From: CAG-791 sp045546175
GTDB taxonomy: Bacteria; Bacillota; Clostridia; Lachnospirales; Lachnospiraceae
Reading direction: 5' to 3'
NCBI GenBank assembly: GCA_045546175.1
Contig: JAZQCI010000094.1
Location: 1-64,000, forward strand
DNA length: 64,000 bases
A program made the translations under genes and the position numbers. Of the stretch, positions 26,462-35,178 are shown piece by piece. The notes under the pieces were generated by a model that ran no database searches, had not been told where the DNA came from, and saw only the letters and a list, made by a program, of their open reading frames with translations. Each line of letters starts with the position of its first letter. The stretch's first letter is position 1.

Positions 26462-27197
26462 TCCGTACAAAGTACTCGGCATTGAGAGAAATGCTACAGA
26501 GGAAGAGATCAAGAAGGCATACCGCACGCTGAGCAAGAAGTATCACCCGGATGCCAATATCAATAATCCCAACAAAGAGAAAGCCGAGGAGATGTTCAAG
26601 CTGGTACAGGAAGCTTATCAGCAGATCATTTACGAGCGGCAGCATCCTTATTCCACTTCCGGAAGCAGTACCGGATCGGGTCAGGGACCTGCTTCCAGCA
26701 CTTACTCCGGCGGCGGCTATTCAGGCCAGGGCGGCCAGTTCTACACGAACTGGGAAGATTTCTTCAACGATTTCTTCGCGGGCGCTTACGGCGGCCAGTA
26801 TCATCAGAATTATAATCAGAACATGAGCAGCGACTACGTGAGATATATGAACGCTGCCGCCAGCTATATTAACAACAGGCGCTACAATGAAGCCCTCAAC
26901 GTGCTCAGCAACGTGCAGGATCACAGTGCCCTCTGGTACTATTACAGCGCGATCGCAAACGCCGGGCTCGGAAATCACGCGCAGGCCCTTGAGCACGCCC
27001 AGACGGCGGCCAGCATGGAGCCGAACAACTACTCCTACCAGAACCTGGTCACGCAGCTGAGCCGCGGCAGTGGCCGGTATCAGCAGAGGCAGACGGGATA
27101 CGTGCAGCCTTACGACTCAAGCGGCTGGTGCCTCCGGCTCTGCCTGCTCAACGCGTTTCTCAATCTCTGCTGCGGCGGAAGGTTCTTCTGCTGCTGA
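26454..27197 (+). CDS. J-domain protein with C-terminal cysteine string
   Basis: Residues 1-70 form a J domain with the essential HPD (KKYHPDANI), so the protein should stimulate an Hsp70. A Gly/Ser/Gln/Tyr-rich linker follows, then a tetratricopeptide-like pair around residues 130-190 (AASYINNRRYNEALNVL). The last 25 residues carry seven cysteines among hydrophobic residues (WCLRLCLLNAFLNLCCGG, then FFCC). It lacks the zinc-finger and substrate domains of DnaJ itself. Similar short J proteins next to DUF5685 occur in clostridia. The cysteine tail may anchor it to the membrane or bind metal. Total 247 aa. Confidence 0.85.
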   Translation: MSDPYKVLGIERNATEEEIKKAYRTLSKKYHPDANINNPNKEKAEEMFKLVQEAYQQIIYERQHPYSTSGSSTGSGQGPASSTYSGGGYSGQGGQFYTNWEDFFNDFFAGAYGGQYHQNYNQNMSSDYVRYMNAAASYINNRRYNEALNVLSNVQDHSALWYYYSAIANAGLGNHAQALEHAQTAASMEPNNYSYQNLVTQLSRGSGRYQQRQTGYVQPYDSSGWCLRLCLLNAFLNLCCGGRFFCC

Positions 27198-27231
27198 GTG
27201 CTGAAAACTCTCTTTATATTTTGAAAAATGA

Positions 27232-27276
27232 AACGAGCGAGAGGATTCATTCCTCCCGCTCGTTCTGATTTTTCGT
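27232..27276. terminator. Bidirectional terminator between the J-protein and SEC-C genes
   Basis: AACGAGCGAGAGGA (27232-27245) and TCCTCCCGCTCGTT (27251-27264) pair with one mismatch. T-rich runs follow on both strands, so it can end both converging transcripts. Confidence 0.8.
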
Positions 27277-27297
27277 GTTTTTGCCGCTTCGATTCTA

Positions 27298-27804
27298 TCA
27301 GCGGTTTCTGCCGTGGCATTTCTTGTATTTTTTGCCGGATCCGCAAGGGCAGGGATCGTTGGGATAGATCTTGGCGGGCTTTCTCACGGTGCCGCTCTCC
27401 TTCTGCTCCTTGTAGAGTTCCTTTCTCTTCTCCTCATCGAAGATGGGCTCCCACTCCTCCAGCCCGTACAGCCAGTCGGCGCCTGCCGCCACCATGTTCT
27501 TGTAGAGCAGTTCCTTGTCAAAGCCAAGATTTACGACTGTGTTCTCGTCCATCTCCTCGATGGGGTTAGGCTCCTTAAGGGAATCATTGATTCCGTCGAG
27601 GAAACCGACCATGGTCATGAGGTCGACGCCGTATTTCTCCGCTAGCTCGCTGACTGTTCCGGTCACTACCTCGTCCGGATTTTTAAGGAGCTGTGCGTAG
27701 ATGTCTTTCTCCTTGGCAAAATAGTCCGCCCAAAGTCTCTGAAAATCGCCCTTATTGGCTCTCTCATCATATGCTTTATCTCTCCACTGCTGTAAAATTC
27801 CCAT
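27298..27804 (-). CDS. SEC-C metal-binding motif protein
   Basis: This is a 168-residue soluble, mostly helical protein ending in a SEC-C zinc motif (NDPCPCGSGKKYKKCHGR). This motif occurs at the end of SecA and in many small proteins of unknown function. The N-terminal 140 residues are acidic and conserved-looking, but I do not know their role. It is 32 bp downstream of dapF and may belong to that operon. Confidence 0.85.
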   Translation of the reverse strand: MGILQQWRDKAYDERANKGDFQRLWADYFAKEKDIYAQLLKNPDEVVTGTVSELAEKYGVDLMTMVGFLDGINDSLKEPNPIEEMDENTVVNLGFDKELLYKNMVAAGADWLYGLEEWEPIFDEEKRKELYKEQKESGTVRKPAKIYPNDPCPCGSGKKYKKCHGRNR

Positions 27805-27836
27805 TGTAATACCGCCTTTCTGTTATCTGTGATATA

Positions 27837-28733
27837 TCAGAGCTCTGTGTCGACTGTGCCTTCAAACACAGTTCTTGCAGGGCCTGTCATCCATACGCTG
27901 TTGTTCTGCCTATCCCACTCGATCTCGAGCTGTCCGCCCAGGACGTCCACCAGGATCCTGTCATCCGTCTTTCCGTTCAGGACACAGGCGACGCCGGTGG
28001 CGCAGCATCCGGTGCCGCAGGCCAGGGTCTCGCCCGATCCTCTCTCCCAGACTCTCATGCGCACATGTCCCCGGTCGATGACCTGCACAAATTCCGTGTT
28101 GATCCTGTTGGGGAATCGCCTGTGATTCTCATAGGCGGGCCCGATCTGCTCCAGAGGGAGGCTCTCTGTATCGTCCACAAAGAGGACCGCGTGGGGATTT
28201 CCCATGGAGACACAAGTCACTCTTTTGACCTTATCGCCAATCTCAAGCGGTGCATCTACCACTGCGTGCCTGATGGTGCTTCCGTCTTCGAGGGTGAGCA
28301 CTCTTGTCTCCTCCTCGCCATAGAGGACGGGAACCTGCTCCGCTTCCAGTATGGCCGGTCCCATGTTGACCCGCACGCGCTTCACGGCGCCGTTCTCCGG
28401 GTAGAGCGTCAGGTACTTGATCTTTCCAAAGCTCTCCACCGCGATCTGCGTCTGATCCGTCAGGCCTTTATCATACACGAACTTTCCGACGCAGCGGATG
28501 CCGTTTCCGCACATCTCGCCGCGGCTTCCGTCCGCGTTGTACATCTCCATCTCAAAGTCCGCGATCTGCGAGCCATTTATGAAGATCACGCCGTCGCCGC
28601 CGATCCCGAAGTGCCTGTCGCTGAGCTTTCTGACAAGCTCAGGCTTGGACTCGGCCGGGATGCTCTGGGAGATGCCGTTTACGTAGACGTAGTCGTTGCC
28701 GCATCCTTCCATTTTCGTAAATTTGATGATCAT
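27837..28733 (-). CDS. dapF: Diaminopimelate epimerase
   Basis: DapF converts LL- to meso-diaminopimelate for lysine and peptidoglycan. Both catalytic cysteines are present: the first in GEMCGNGIRC and the second in TLACGTGCC. The N-terminal MEGCGNDYVYVN is also typical. I take the ATG at 28733 (298 aa, AGAGAGAAC upstream). The reading frame stays open further upstream, but only because it runs through the palindromic element at 28752-28816. Confidence 0.96.
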   Translation of the reverse strand: MIIKFTKMEGCGNDYVYVNGISQSIPAESKPELVRKLSDRHFGIGGDGVIFINGSQIADFEMEMYNADGSRGEMCGNGIRCVGKFVYDKGLTDQTQIAVESFGKIKYLTLYPENGAVKRVRVNMGPAILEAEQVPVLYGEEETRVLTLEDGSTIRHAVVDAPLEIGDKVKRVTCVSMGNPHAVLFVDDTESLPLEQIGPAYENHRRFPNRINTEFVQVIDRGHVRMRVWERGSGETLACGTGCCATGVACVLNGKTDDRILVDVLGGQLEIEWDRQNNSVWMTGPARTVFEGTVDTEL

Positions 28734-28751
28734 AAGTTCTCTCTTTCTGTT

Positions 28752-28816
28752 TGTGTCACGGGGACGTATCTCCTGACACATTTTTAATGTATCAGGAGAT
28801 ACGTCCCCGTGACACA
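28752..28816. repeat. 65-bp palindromic element (REP/MITE-like)
   Basis: Two 30-bp arms, 28752-28781 and 28787-28816, are complementary except at one position and are separated by TTTTA. Each outer end carries TGTGTCACGGGGACG. This GTGTCACGGGGACG...TGACAC core is a repeat type I know from many bacterial genomes, where it occurs near Y1-type REP-associated transposases. It lies between dapF and a methyltransferase gene and would form a very stable hairpin in the transcript, acting as terminator or mRNA stabiliser. Confidence 0.85.
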
Positions 28817-28833
28817 ACGTGGCTCACTTCAAC

Positions 28834-29685
28834 TCATCCGATACTCCTCGGCAGCTTCTTCCCGTTCTCTCTTGCAACGCACAGGATCTTCTCGCTGTCC
28901 TCGCGAACCGGTCCCATGGTCTCACTGTCCATCTCCGCCACCCAGGTAAGGCCGGCACTCTCCGCGAAGCCCCTGATCTCATCCAGCGTGTAGCCGCGCT
29001 GCCTGTGAATCTCCTGGTATTTGCGGAACAGATTGTCGCTCTCATCCTCCCGGTTCTCTTTGATGAACAGGGAGAGGTCGTACTCGTTGATGCGGGTCTC
29101 CTCATCGAACCAGTTGTCCCAGATAAAGGAACAGTCCTCCCGGTCCTCGGCGATCGTCCGATCCCCGATCACATCCCTGTAGAGGTGAAGGGTCTTGAAA
29201 TCAAACACGAAGATTCCGCGCGGGAAGAGAAAGGTATTCACCCTCGTAAACAGCTTCACCATGTCCTCGTTCGTGAGGAGGTAGTTGATGCTGTCCCCCA
29301 CGCTGATAAAGGTCCCCGCCGTCCCGTAGAGCTCGAATTCTCTCATATCCTGGCACAGGTAGAGCGTTCTGTGTCTCAGCTTGTCTCTCCGCTCCAGGGC
29401 CATGCCCAGCATCTCTTCGGACAGATCAATTCCCATGACATCGTAGCCTCTGTCGGCCAGGATCTCCGTCAGTTTGCCTGTTCCGCAGGCCAGATCCACC
29501 ACGAGGTTCTTCTCCGCCGCCAGCAGCACATCTCTGGCTTCGGAGGCACCTGTTCTCTTCTGCGACGGTTTGGACACGCCGTAGCGCGTGATCATATCCT
29601 GGATGTTGTCAGCCACCAGCTGATAATCCGTACCGTCCATAAATTCATCATAAACGGAAGCAAAACTTCTATAGCTCTCGTACAT
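28834..29685 (-). CDS. Class I SAM-dependent methyltransferase
   Basis: This 283-residue protein has a standard Rossmann methyltransferase fold. Motif I is VVDLACGTGKLTEILADRG, followed by GIDLSEEML, and later FISVGDSINYLLT and FDFKTLHLYRD. The substrate is unknown; relatives are annotated only as generic methyltransferases. The ATG at 29685 has no clear ribosome site. It is transcribed toward dapF with the palindromic element between. Confidence 0.88.
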   Translation of the reverse strand: MYESYRSFASVYDEFMDGTDYQLVADNIQDMITRYGVSKPSQKRTGASEARDVLLAAEKNLVVDLACGTGKLTEILADRGYDVMGIDLSEEMLGMALERRDKLRHRTLYLCQDMREFELYGTAGTFISVGDSINYLLTNEDMVKLFTRVNTFLFPRGIFVFDFKTLHLYRDVIGDRTIAEDREDCSFIWDNWFDEETRINEYDLSLFIKENREDESDNLFRKYQEIHRQRGYTLDEIRGFAESAGLTWVAEMDSETMGPVREDSEKILCVARENGKKLPRSIG

Positions 29686-29788
29686 TTTTCTATTAAAATC
29701 TTTCTGTCAAAATATCACAAAGATGTAATTCTGTCACAGTATTATTGACAAATCCTCACAACTTCATGTGTCTTTTACCACGCGGCGC

Positions 29789-30286
29789 TCAGACCAGCCT
29801 CGCCAGGAGTCCGTAAGAGAGAATAGACATGATCACCGTCGCGATCAGGATTCCGAGGAACTCCGCCACCAGCGCTTTTTTGAAATCGATGTCCAGAAGG
29901 GCCGCGAGAAGAGAGCCCGTCCAGGCGCCGGTACCCGGAAGCGGAATGCCAACGAAGAGCATCAGTCCGATAAATTCTCCGTTCTTGAGAGCGTCGCTCT
30001 TGTTCAGAGCCCTGTTTTCAAGCTTGGTCACGATCTTTTCCGTGGGTTCGAATTTCCCCAGCCAATTAAAGATCTTCTTGATAAAAAGAAGAATGAAGGG
30101 AATCGGGAGGAAATTTCCGATGATGCAGATCGGGATTGCCTCCACAATATCGACCTCGAGAAGAGAAGCGACGACAAGTCCGCCTCTGCACTCCAGGATC
30201 GGCATCAGTGAAACAATAAATACAACTGCTTTTGCCGAAATATACTTGCCGAGGTTTGTGGCAAACCAGGCTGCTAAACTGTCCAT
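29789..30286 (-). CDS. Small multidrug-export family membrane protein (COG2426 type)
   Basis: This is a 165-residue membrane protein with four to five helices. The signatures MPILECRGGLVVASLL and VGIPLPGTGAWTGSLLAAL fit the small multidrug-export protein family. Substrate and direction are not established for this family. It starts after GTAAGGAGTTAT. hisC ends 23 bp upstream of its transcription start side, so the two may be co-transcribed. Confidence 0.85.
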   Translation of the reverse strand: MDSLAAWFATNLGKYISAKAVVFIVSLMPILECRGGLVVASLLEVDIVEAIPICIIGNFLPIPFILLFIKKIFNWLGKFEPTEKIVTKLENRALNKSDALKNGEFIGLMLFVGIPLPGTGAWTGSLLAALLDIDFKKALVAEFLGILIATVIMSILSYGLLARLV

Positions 30287-30309
30287 ATAACTCCTTACTT
30301 AATAATGTA

Positions 30310-31389
30310 TTACTTTGCTGTCGTGATCTCTCTGAGCGCTGCCGCGACGGCGTCCATCTGCTCGTCAGTTCCGATGGTGATCCGCAGGAACGCGCTGATT
30401 GCCGGAGCGTTCCAGTGGCGCACCACGATATTTCTCTTTCTCAGTTCCGCAAAGAGATAGTCGCCCGAAAATCCGGGATGCATGGCAAAAACGAAATTTG
30501 CCTTGGAATCCGGGAATTTAAAGCCCATCTCCCTGAGCTGTGCCTTGAACCTTTCTCTGGTCGCCACTATTTTGCCCGTGGTCGATTCAAAATAGTCCCT
30601 GTCCTCGACTGCTGCCTTCCCGATCATAATGGAAGGAAGATTCATCGTATAGGAATTGAAGGAGAACTTGACATCCTTCAGGTAACCGATGAGTTTCTCG
30701 CTTCCCATCGCAAAACCGATCCGCATTCCCGCCATGGAGCGGGACTTGGAGAAAGTCTGTACGACAAGAAGATTGTCGTATTTGTCGATCAGGGGCAGTG
30801 CGCTGGTCCCTCCGAAATCGATATAAGCCTCGTCCACGATGACGACGCTGTCCGGATTCGACTTCACGATCTTCTCAATCTTGCTGAGCGGCTCCTCCAC
30901 GCCGGTAGGCGCGTTGGGATTCGGGAAGATGATCCCGCCGTTTTTCAACCTTGTGAGGCCGGGCATGTACTCATATTCGTCGATGCCCATATTGCTCGTG
31001 AGCGGAATCTGCTTGTACTTGATGCCGTACAGATCCGCCCAGACGGGGTAAAAGCTGTAAGTCACAGACGGAAACAGGATCGGGGCTCCGTTTGTAAAAA
31101 AGGTCAGAAAGCAGAGTGCCAGAACATCGTCGGACCCCACACCGACGAAGATCTGATCGCTGCTGATTCCGTAAAAATCAGCCAGTGCATCCACCAGGGC
31201 CGAAGCGTTCATATCCGGATACAGGCGCAGATCGTCGGATCTCTCCGCGAGTTCCCTGATCGCTTTCGTCACGCCGGGTGCCGGCGGATAAGGGCATTCG
31301 TTGGTATTGAGTTTGATGATGTTCTTGTCCTTCGGCTGTTCTCCCGCCGTATAAGGAACTGTTTTTTTAACTTTACTCTCCCAGGACAC
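30310..31389 (-). CDS. hisC: Histidinol-phosphate aminotransferase
   Basis: This is a class II PLP aminotransferase of 359 aa. The PLP lysine lies in TFSKSRSMAGMRIGFAMG, the aspartate in VVIVDEAYIDFGG, and N-terminal KLNTNECPYPPAPGV is typical of HisC. It uses a GTG start after GGAGGAAGATT. The other his genes are not in the window, so it could also act on aromatic amino acids, as some HisC-like enzymes do. Confidence 0.88.
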   Translation of the reverse strand: MSWESKVKKTVPYTAGEQPKDKNIIKLNTNECPYPPAPGVTKAIRELAERSDDLRLYPDMNASALVDALADFYGISSDQIFVGVGSDDVLALCFLTFFTNGAPILFPSVTYSFYPVWADLYGIKYKQIPLTSNMGIDEYEYMPGLTRLKNGGIIFPNPNAPTGVEEPLSKIEKIVKSNPDSVVIVDEAYIDFGGTSALPLIDKYDNLLVVQTFSKSRSMAGMRIGFAMGSEKLIGYLKDVKFSFNSYTMNLPSIMIGKAAVEDRDYFESTTGKIVATRERFKAQLREMGFKFPDSKANFVFAMHPGFSGDYLFAELRKRNIVVRHWNAPAISAFLRITIGTDEQMDAVAAALREITTAK

Positions 31390-31469
31390 AATCTTCCTCC
31401 TTGTCTTAAGAAATACCCCAGCGTATTTTACCCTACTTCTGATTCCATGACAACAAAATTCATTTAAGT

Positions 31470-32834
31470 TCAGACCATCTGCTCGGGATGGAACACCTCG
31501 TCAAATCTCTCCGGCGTCAGGAAGCCCAGTTTCACACAGGCCTCTTTAAGGGAGATGTTCTCCTTGTGGGCGAGTTTCGCCGTCTTGGCCGCGTTCTCAT
31601 AGCCGATGTAAGGATTGAGTGCCGTGACCAGCATGAGCGAATTGTGCAGGTTGTGGTTCATCTTCTCGCGGTTTGCCTTGATGCCGCACACGCAGTTTGT
31701 CCGGAAAGAGTTCAGCGCATCCGCCAGGAGCCTTACGGACTGCAGATAATTGTAGATGATCACGGGCATGAAGACGTTGAGCTGGAAATTGCCCTGGGAG
31801 GCAGCGATCCCGACTGCGGTGTCATTACCCATGACCTGTACGGCGACCATGGTCACCGCCTCGCACTGGGTGGGATTGACTTTGCCGGGCATAATGGAGC
31901 TTCCGGGCTCATTCTCAGGAATAAAGATCTCGCCGAGGCCGCACCTGGGGCCGCTCGAGAGCCATCTTATATCGTTGGCGATCTTCATCATGTCCGCGGC
32001 CAGCGCCTTGAGAGCGCCGTGGGAGTAGACGACGGCGTCCTTGGCGGAGAGCGCGTGGAATTTGTTCTCCTGAGTGCGGAAATTCACTCCGGTCAGCTCC
32101 GAGACCGCCTTTGCAGCTTCCTCCGCAAACCCTGCCGGCGCGTTGAGGCCGGTTCCGACGGCCGTTCCGCCCAATGCCAGCTCAGTGAGTCCCTTTTCGG
32201 AGTCCAGGATCATTCCTCTGCACTTTTCCAGCATGGACCGCCAGCCGCTGATCTCCTGGGAGAAAGCGATCGGAACTGCATCCTGCAGATGGGTCCGGCC
32301 GCTCTTTACAATGCCTTCATTTTCTTTCTCCAGCCTGACCATCTCCGCGATCATGGCGTCGATAGCGGGGATCAGCTGCTGCCGGATGGCGGTCACGGCC
32401 GCGATGTGCATAGCCGTGGGGAAAGTGTCGTTGGAGCTCTGGGACATGTTCACGGTGTCGTTGGGATGCAGGAGCTTCTCTCCGGCGATCTCATTGCCGC
32501 GGTTCGCGATTACTTCGTTGACGTTCATATTGGACTGGGTGCCGCTGCCGGTCTGCCAGACAGCCAGCGGGAACTGGCCGCTTAGTCCGCCGTACATAAT
32601 CTCCTCGCAAACCTGACCGATCAGGCCGCAGCGCTTCTCGTCGAGCTTTCCAAGTCTGCAGTTGGCCATAGCGGCCGCCTTCTTTAAGACGGCAAAAGCC
32701 CGGATGATCTCGACGGGCATTTTCTCCGTCCCGATCTGAAAGTTCTGATAGCTTCTTTGTGTCTGTGCGCCCCAGTAGCTGTCCGCGGGCACCCTCATCT
32801 CTCCCATGGAGTCGTGTTCGATCCTGTATTCCAT
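31470..32834 (-). CDS. fumC: Class II fumarate hydratase
   Basis: FumC hydrates fumarate to malate. The superfamily signature GSSIMPGKVNPTQCEA, TGSGTQSNMNVNE, SSNDTFPTAMHIAA and GRTHLQDAVPIAFSQEISGW all follow the fumarase pattern more closely than aspartase, which has GAGTSVNMNTNE at the second site. Length 454 aa. It begins 18 bp after hydE and so is probably the last gene of the nitrogenase-like/hydrogenase-maturation array. In many clostridia a related lyase annotated as aspartate ammonia-lyase sits among hyd maturation genes, so the placement may be functional. Confidence 0.87.
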   Translation of the reverse strand: MEYRIEHDSMGEMRVPADSYWGAQTQRSYQNFQIGTEKMPVEIIRAFAVLKKAAAMANCRLGKLDEKRCGLIGQVCEEIMYGGLSGQFPLAVWQTGSGTQSNMNVNEVIANRGNEIAGEKLLHPNDTVNMSQSSNDTFPTAMHIAAVTAIRQQLIPAIDAMIAEMVRLEKENEGIVKSGRTHLQDAVPIAFSQEISGWRSMLEKCRGMILDSEKGLTELALGGTAVGTGLNAPAGFAEEAAKAVSELTGVNFRTQENKFHALSAKDAVVYSHGALKALAADMMKIANDIRWLSSGPRCGLGEIFIPENEPGSSIMPGKVNPTQCEAVTMVAVQVMGNDTAVGIAASQGNFQLNVFMPVIIYNYLQSVRLLADALNSFRTNCVCGIKANREKMNHNLHNSLMLVTALNPYIGYENAAKTAKLAHKENISLKEACVKLGFLTPERFDEVFHPEQMV

Positions 32835-32852
32835 CTCTCGTCCTTCCTTTCC

Positions 32853-33992
32853 TCACTTGTGTGCAGTATCAAATCCGGCGCAGTCTCCCCGGCTTGTCGC
32901 TGTTATGTACCCCGCTTTGCGGATCCGCAGGTCGATGCATCTTCCGCAGGCGGCCGCCTCGTCGTCGGTGCATATTTTGCCGTCGTATAACAGGTATTTG
33001 CCCCTGACATCCCCCGGGGAGATGTTGGGCATGATGACATTGGCGCCCGCCAGAAGCCCCAGTTCCCTGCCGACCGGGTGGATCGTGCCCAGCGCCGTGG
33101 TGGCCGGAAGGAGCACGCCCGGGAGCATGAGCCGGATGATTGCCAGAAGATGCAGCGTGTCATAGAGGCTCCCCGGCTTTTCGTCCGCAAAGGGAGTGTC
33201 CTTGTGCGGGATAAAAGGCCCGATGCCGATCATATGCGGCCCGAAGTCCTGCATATAGCGCAGGTCCTCTATAATGTGCTCCCTCGTCTGCCTGGGAGAC
33301 CCAACCATGATCCCGCAGCCCACCTGGTAGCCGATCTCTTTGAGGTCGCGCAGGCACCGCTTCCGGTTCTCGATGGAAAGCTCCGCCGGATGAAGGTACC
33401 GGTAATGATCCGGGTTCGAAGTCTCCTGTCGCAAAAGATAGCGGTCCGCCCCCGCTTCTTTATAAGCCAGATAGGACTCCCTGCTCTTCTCTCCGACGGA
33501 AAGTGTTATGGCGCAGTCCGGATATCTCTCTCGGATCGACCTCACGATCCCGCAGATCCTCTCATCCGTATAGTACATATCTTCGCCGCCCTGCAGGACA
33601 AAGGTCCGAAATCCCAGCGCGTACCCCTGCTCGCAGCAGCGCAGGATCTGCTCGTCGCTGAGCCTGTAGCGCTCCGCTTTGCCGTTGCTCCTGCGGATGC
33701 CGCAGTACCGGCAGTCGTTCCTGCAGTAGTTGGTGAACTCTATGAGCCCTCGCAGATAGACGTCTTTCCCATAAAACTGCTCTCTTACCTTTCGCGCGGC
33801 GGCATACAGGACCGCTTCCTCGGGCGTGCACACGGCAGCCGGGATGGCGCCGCAAATCTGCACGGACCGCTCTTCCCCGCTCTCGCCGACACCTTCCAGA
33901 AGGTCAAAGAGCTCGCTGAGCGCCTTGTCCGAAAGCGTATGTTCCCTTTCCAGGATTCCAACCAGTTCCTGGGTTCTCTCAATTCTGTTCAT
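32853..33992 (-). CDS. hydE: FeFe-hydrogenase H-cluster radical SAM maturase HydE
   Basis: HydE is a radical SAM enzyme acting on the Fe(CO)2(CN)-cysteine complex on the way to the di-iron subcluster. The SAM cluster motif CRNDCRYC lies near residue 68. Toward the C-terminus CTDDEAAACGRC matches the second, non-essential cluster site of some HydE proteins. The TIM-barrel segments FVLQGGEDMYYTDERI and GIMVGSPRQTREHIIEDL are typical. Length 379 aa. Its start overlaps hydF by 14 bp. Confidence 0.94.
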   Translation of the reverse strand: MNRIERTQELVGILEREHTLSDKALSELFDLLEGVGESGEERSVQICGAIPAAVCTPEEAVLYAAARKVREQFYGKDVYLRGLIEFTNYCRNDCRYCGIRRSNGKAERYRLSDEQILRCCEQGYALGFRTFVLQGGEDMYYTDERICGIVRSIRERYPDCAITLSVGEKSRESYLAYKEAGADRYLLRQETSNPDHYRYLHPAELSIENRKRCLRDLKEIGYQVGCGIMVGSPRQTREHIIEDLRYMQDFGPHMIGIGPFIPHKDTPFADEKPGSLYDTLHLLAIIRLMLPGVLLPATTALGTIHPVGRELGLLAGANVIMPNISPGDVRGKYLLYDGKICTDDEAAACGRCIDLRIRKAGYITATSRGDCAGFDTAHK

Positions 33993-35178
33993 CTCGCACT
34001 ATTTCCGTACTTCTCTCAAGAATGCCCTTCATGTGGGCGATCGCCGTTCCGTAATTGGTAAAGGGGATCCCCTGGTCCTGCGCGCACTTCATGCGATAGC
34101 GCACTTCGCGGTCGCCGAGCATGCAGGCCCCGCAGTGGATGACCAGCGCGTACCCACTCAGGTCCTCCGGGAAGCCCGTCCCCGAAGAGGTCTCGAAGCG
34201 TATCTCCGCCCCTGTCTTTTGCCGGATCCAGTTCGGGATCTTCTCCGTGCCGATGTCGCCGCACTGCCTGTGGTGCGTGCAGCCCTCGGAAATCAGGACT
34301 GTATCTCCGTCCCTGAGGTCGTCGATCTTCTTTACGCCCTCCAGCGCGCAAGACAGAAATCCTTTATACCTGGCCATCAAAATAGAGAAGGATGTGAGCG
34401 GGATCCCCTCCGGAACCGCCTTTGCGACCTCCGAGAAGACCTGGCTGTCCGTGATGACCAGACCGGGCTTTGCGTTTTCGCCCAGCTTTTCGAGGACTTC
34501 CGGCAGACGATCCTGCTTGACGCAGACCGGTATGCCGTCCGCGTCGAGGATCCCCCGGATCATCATCTGCTGAGGCAGGATGAGCCGGCCCTTGGGAGCC
34601 GCCTTGTCGATGGGAATCACCAAAAGAACCACCTCGGAGGGCTCGATCAGGTCCTCGATCAGGTACTTCTTGACGGCGCCGGCCGTTCCCAGGGCGGCAA
34701 TTTTCTCCTTGAGATCATGGATCCCCTGTCCGGTCTTCGCGCTCACATAGAGGATATCCGTTCCTGCCTGCGCGTCCTGAGCAAGAAGATCCGCCTTGTT
34801 GCAGACGACGAGATAGGGAATCTGTTTTTCTTTAAACAGGGCAAGGAGTTCGATGTCCGCCTGTGACATGCCGGTCTGCGCGTCCAGCACAAGGACGGCC
34901 AGATCGGTCCGGTTCATCACTCTTTTGGCCCGCGCCACCCGCTTTTCGCCCAGGGCTCCCTCGTCGTCAAAACCGGGCGTGTCGATGATGACCACCGGTC
35001 CCAGAGGGAGCAGCTCCATGGACTTGGTCACAGGGTCCGTGGTCGTGCCCCTGACGTCGGAGACCACGGAGATCTCCTGGCCGGTCACCGCATTAACGAG
35101 GCTGGATTTGCCGGCGTTTCTTCTGCCGAAAAAGCCGATATGCACTCTCTCGCCCGAAGGCACAGCGTTAAGTCCCAT
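33979..35178 (-). CDS. hydF: FeFe-hydrogenase maturation GTPase and scaffold HydF
   Basis: HydF is the scaffold that carries the di-iron precursor to HydA. The GTPase domain has GRRNAGKSSLVNAVTG, DTPGFDDEGALGE and NKADLL. The C-terminal cluster-binding pattern CxH...HCxxC is present (CTHHRQC and HCGACM). I choose ATG 35178 (399 aa), preceded by AAAGGAGAGAGCG; the frame is open further upstream but that part overlaps the preceding gene. It overlaps the nflK-type gene by 11 bp and hydE by 14 bp, so the three are translationally linked. Confidence 0.94.
   Translation of the reverse strand: MGLNAVPSGERVHIGFFGRRNAGKSSLVNAVTGQEISVVSDVRGTTTDPVTKSMELLPLGPVVIIDTPGFDDEGALGEKRVARAKRVMNRTDLAVLVLDAQTGMSQADIELLALFKEKQIPYLVVCNKADLLAQDAQAGTDILYVSAKTGQGIHDLKEKIAALGTAGAVKKYLIEDLIEPSEVVLLVIPIDKAAPKGRLILPQQMMIRGILDADGIPVCVKQDRLPEVLEKLGENAKPGLVITDSQVFSEVAKAVPEGIPLTSFSILMARYKGFLSCALEGVKKIDDLRDGDTVLISEGCTHHRQCGDIGTEKIPNWIRQKTGAEIRFETSSGTGFPEDLSGYALVIHCGACMLGDREVRYRMKCAQDQGIPFTNYGTAIAHMKGILERSTEIVRDEQN

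Noticed and set aside
28734..28817. Longer dapF start at 28817 (28 more codons)
   Set aside because: The extension is encoded by the palindromic element. The same element gives a nearly identical false N-terminus on the opposite strand. DapF similarity starts at the ATG at 28733.
31470..32834. Calling the last gene of the array aspartate ammonia-lyase
   Set aside because: TGSGTQSNMN and the GRTHLQDA region follow fumarase, whereas aspartase has GAGTSVNMN. The link to hyd genes alone is not enough.
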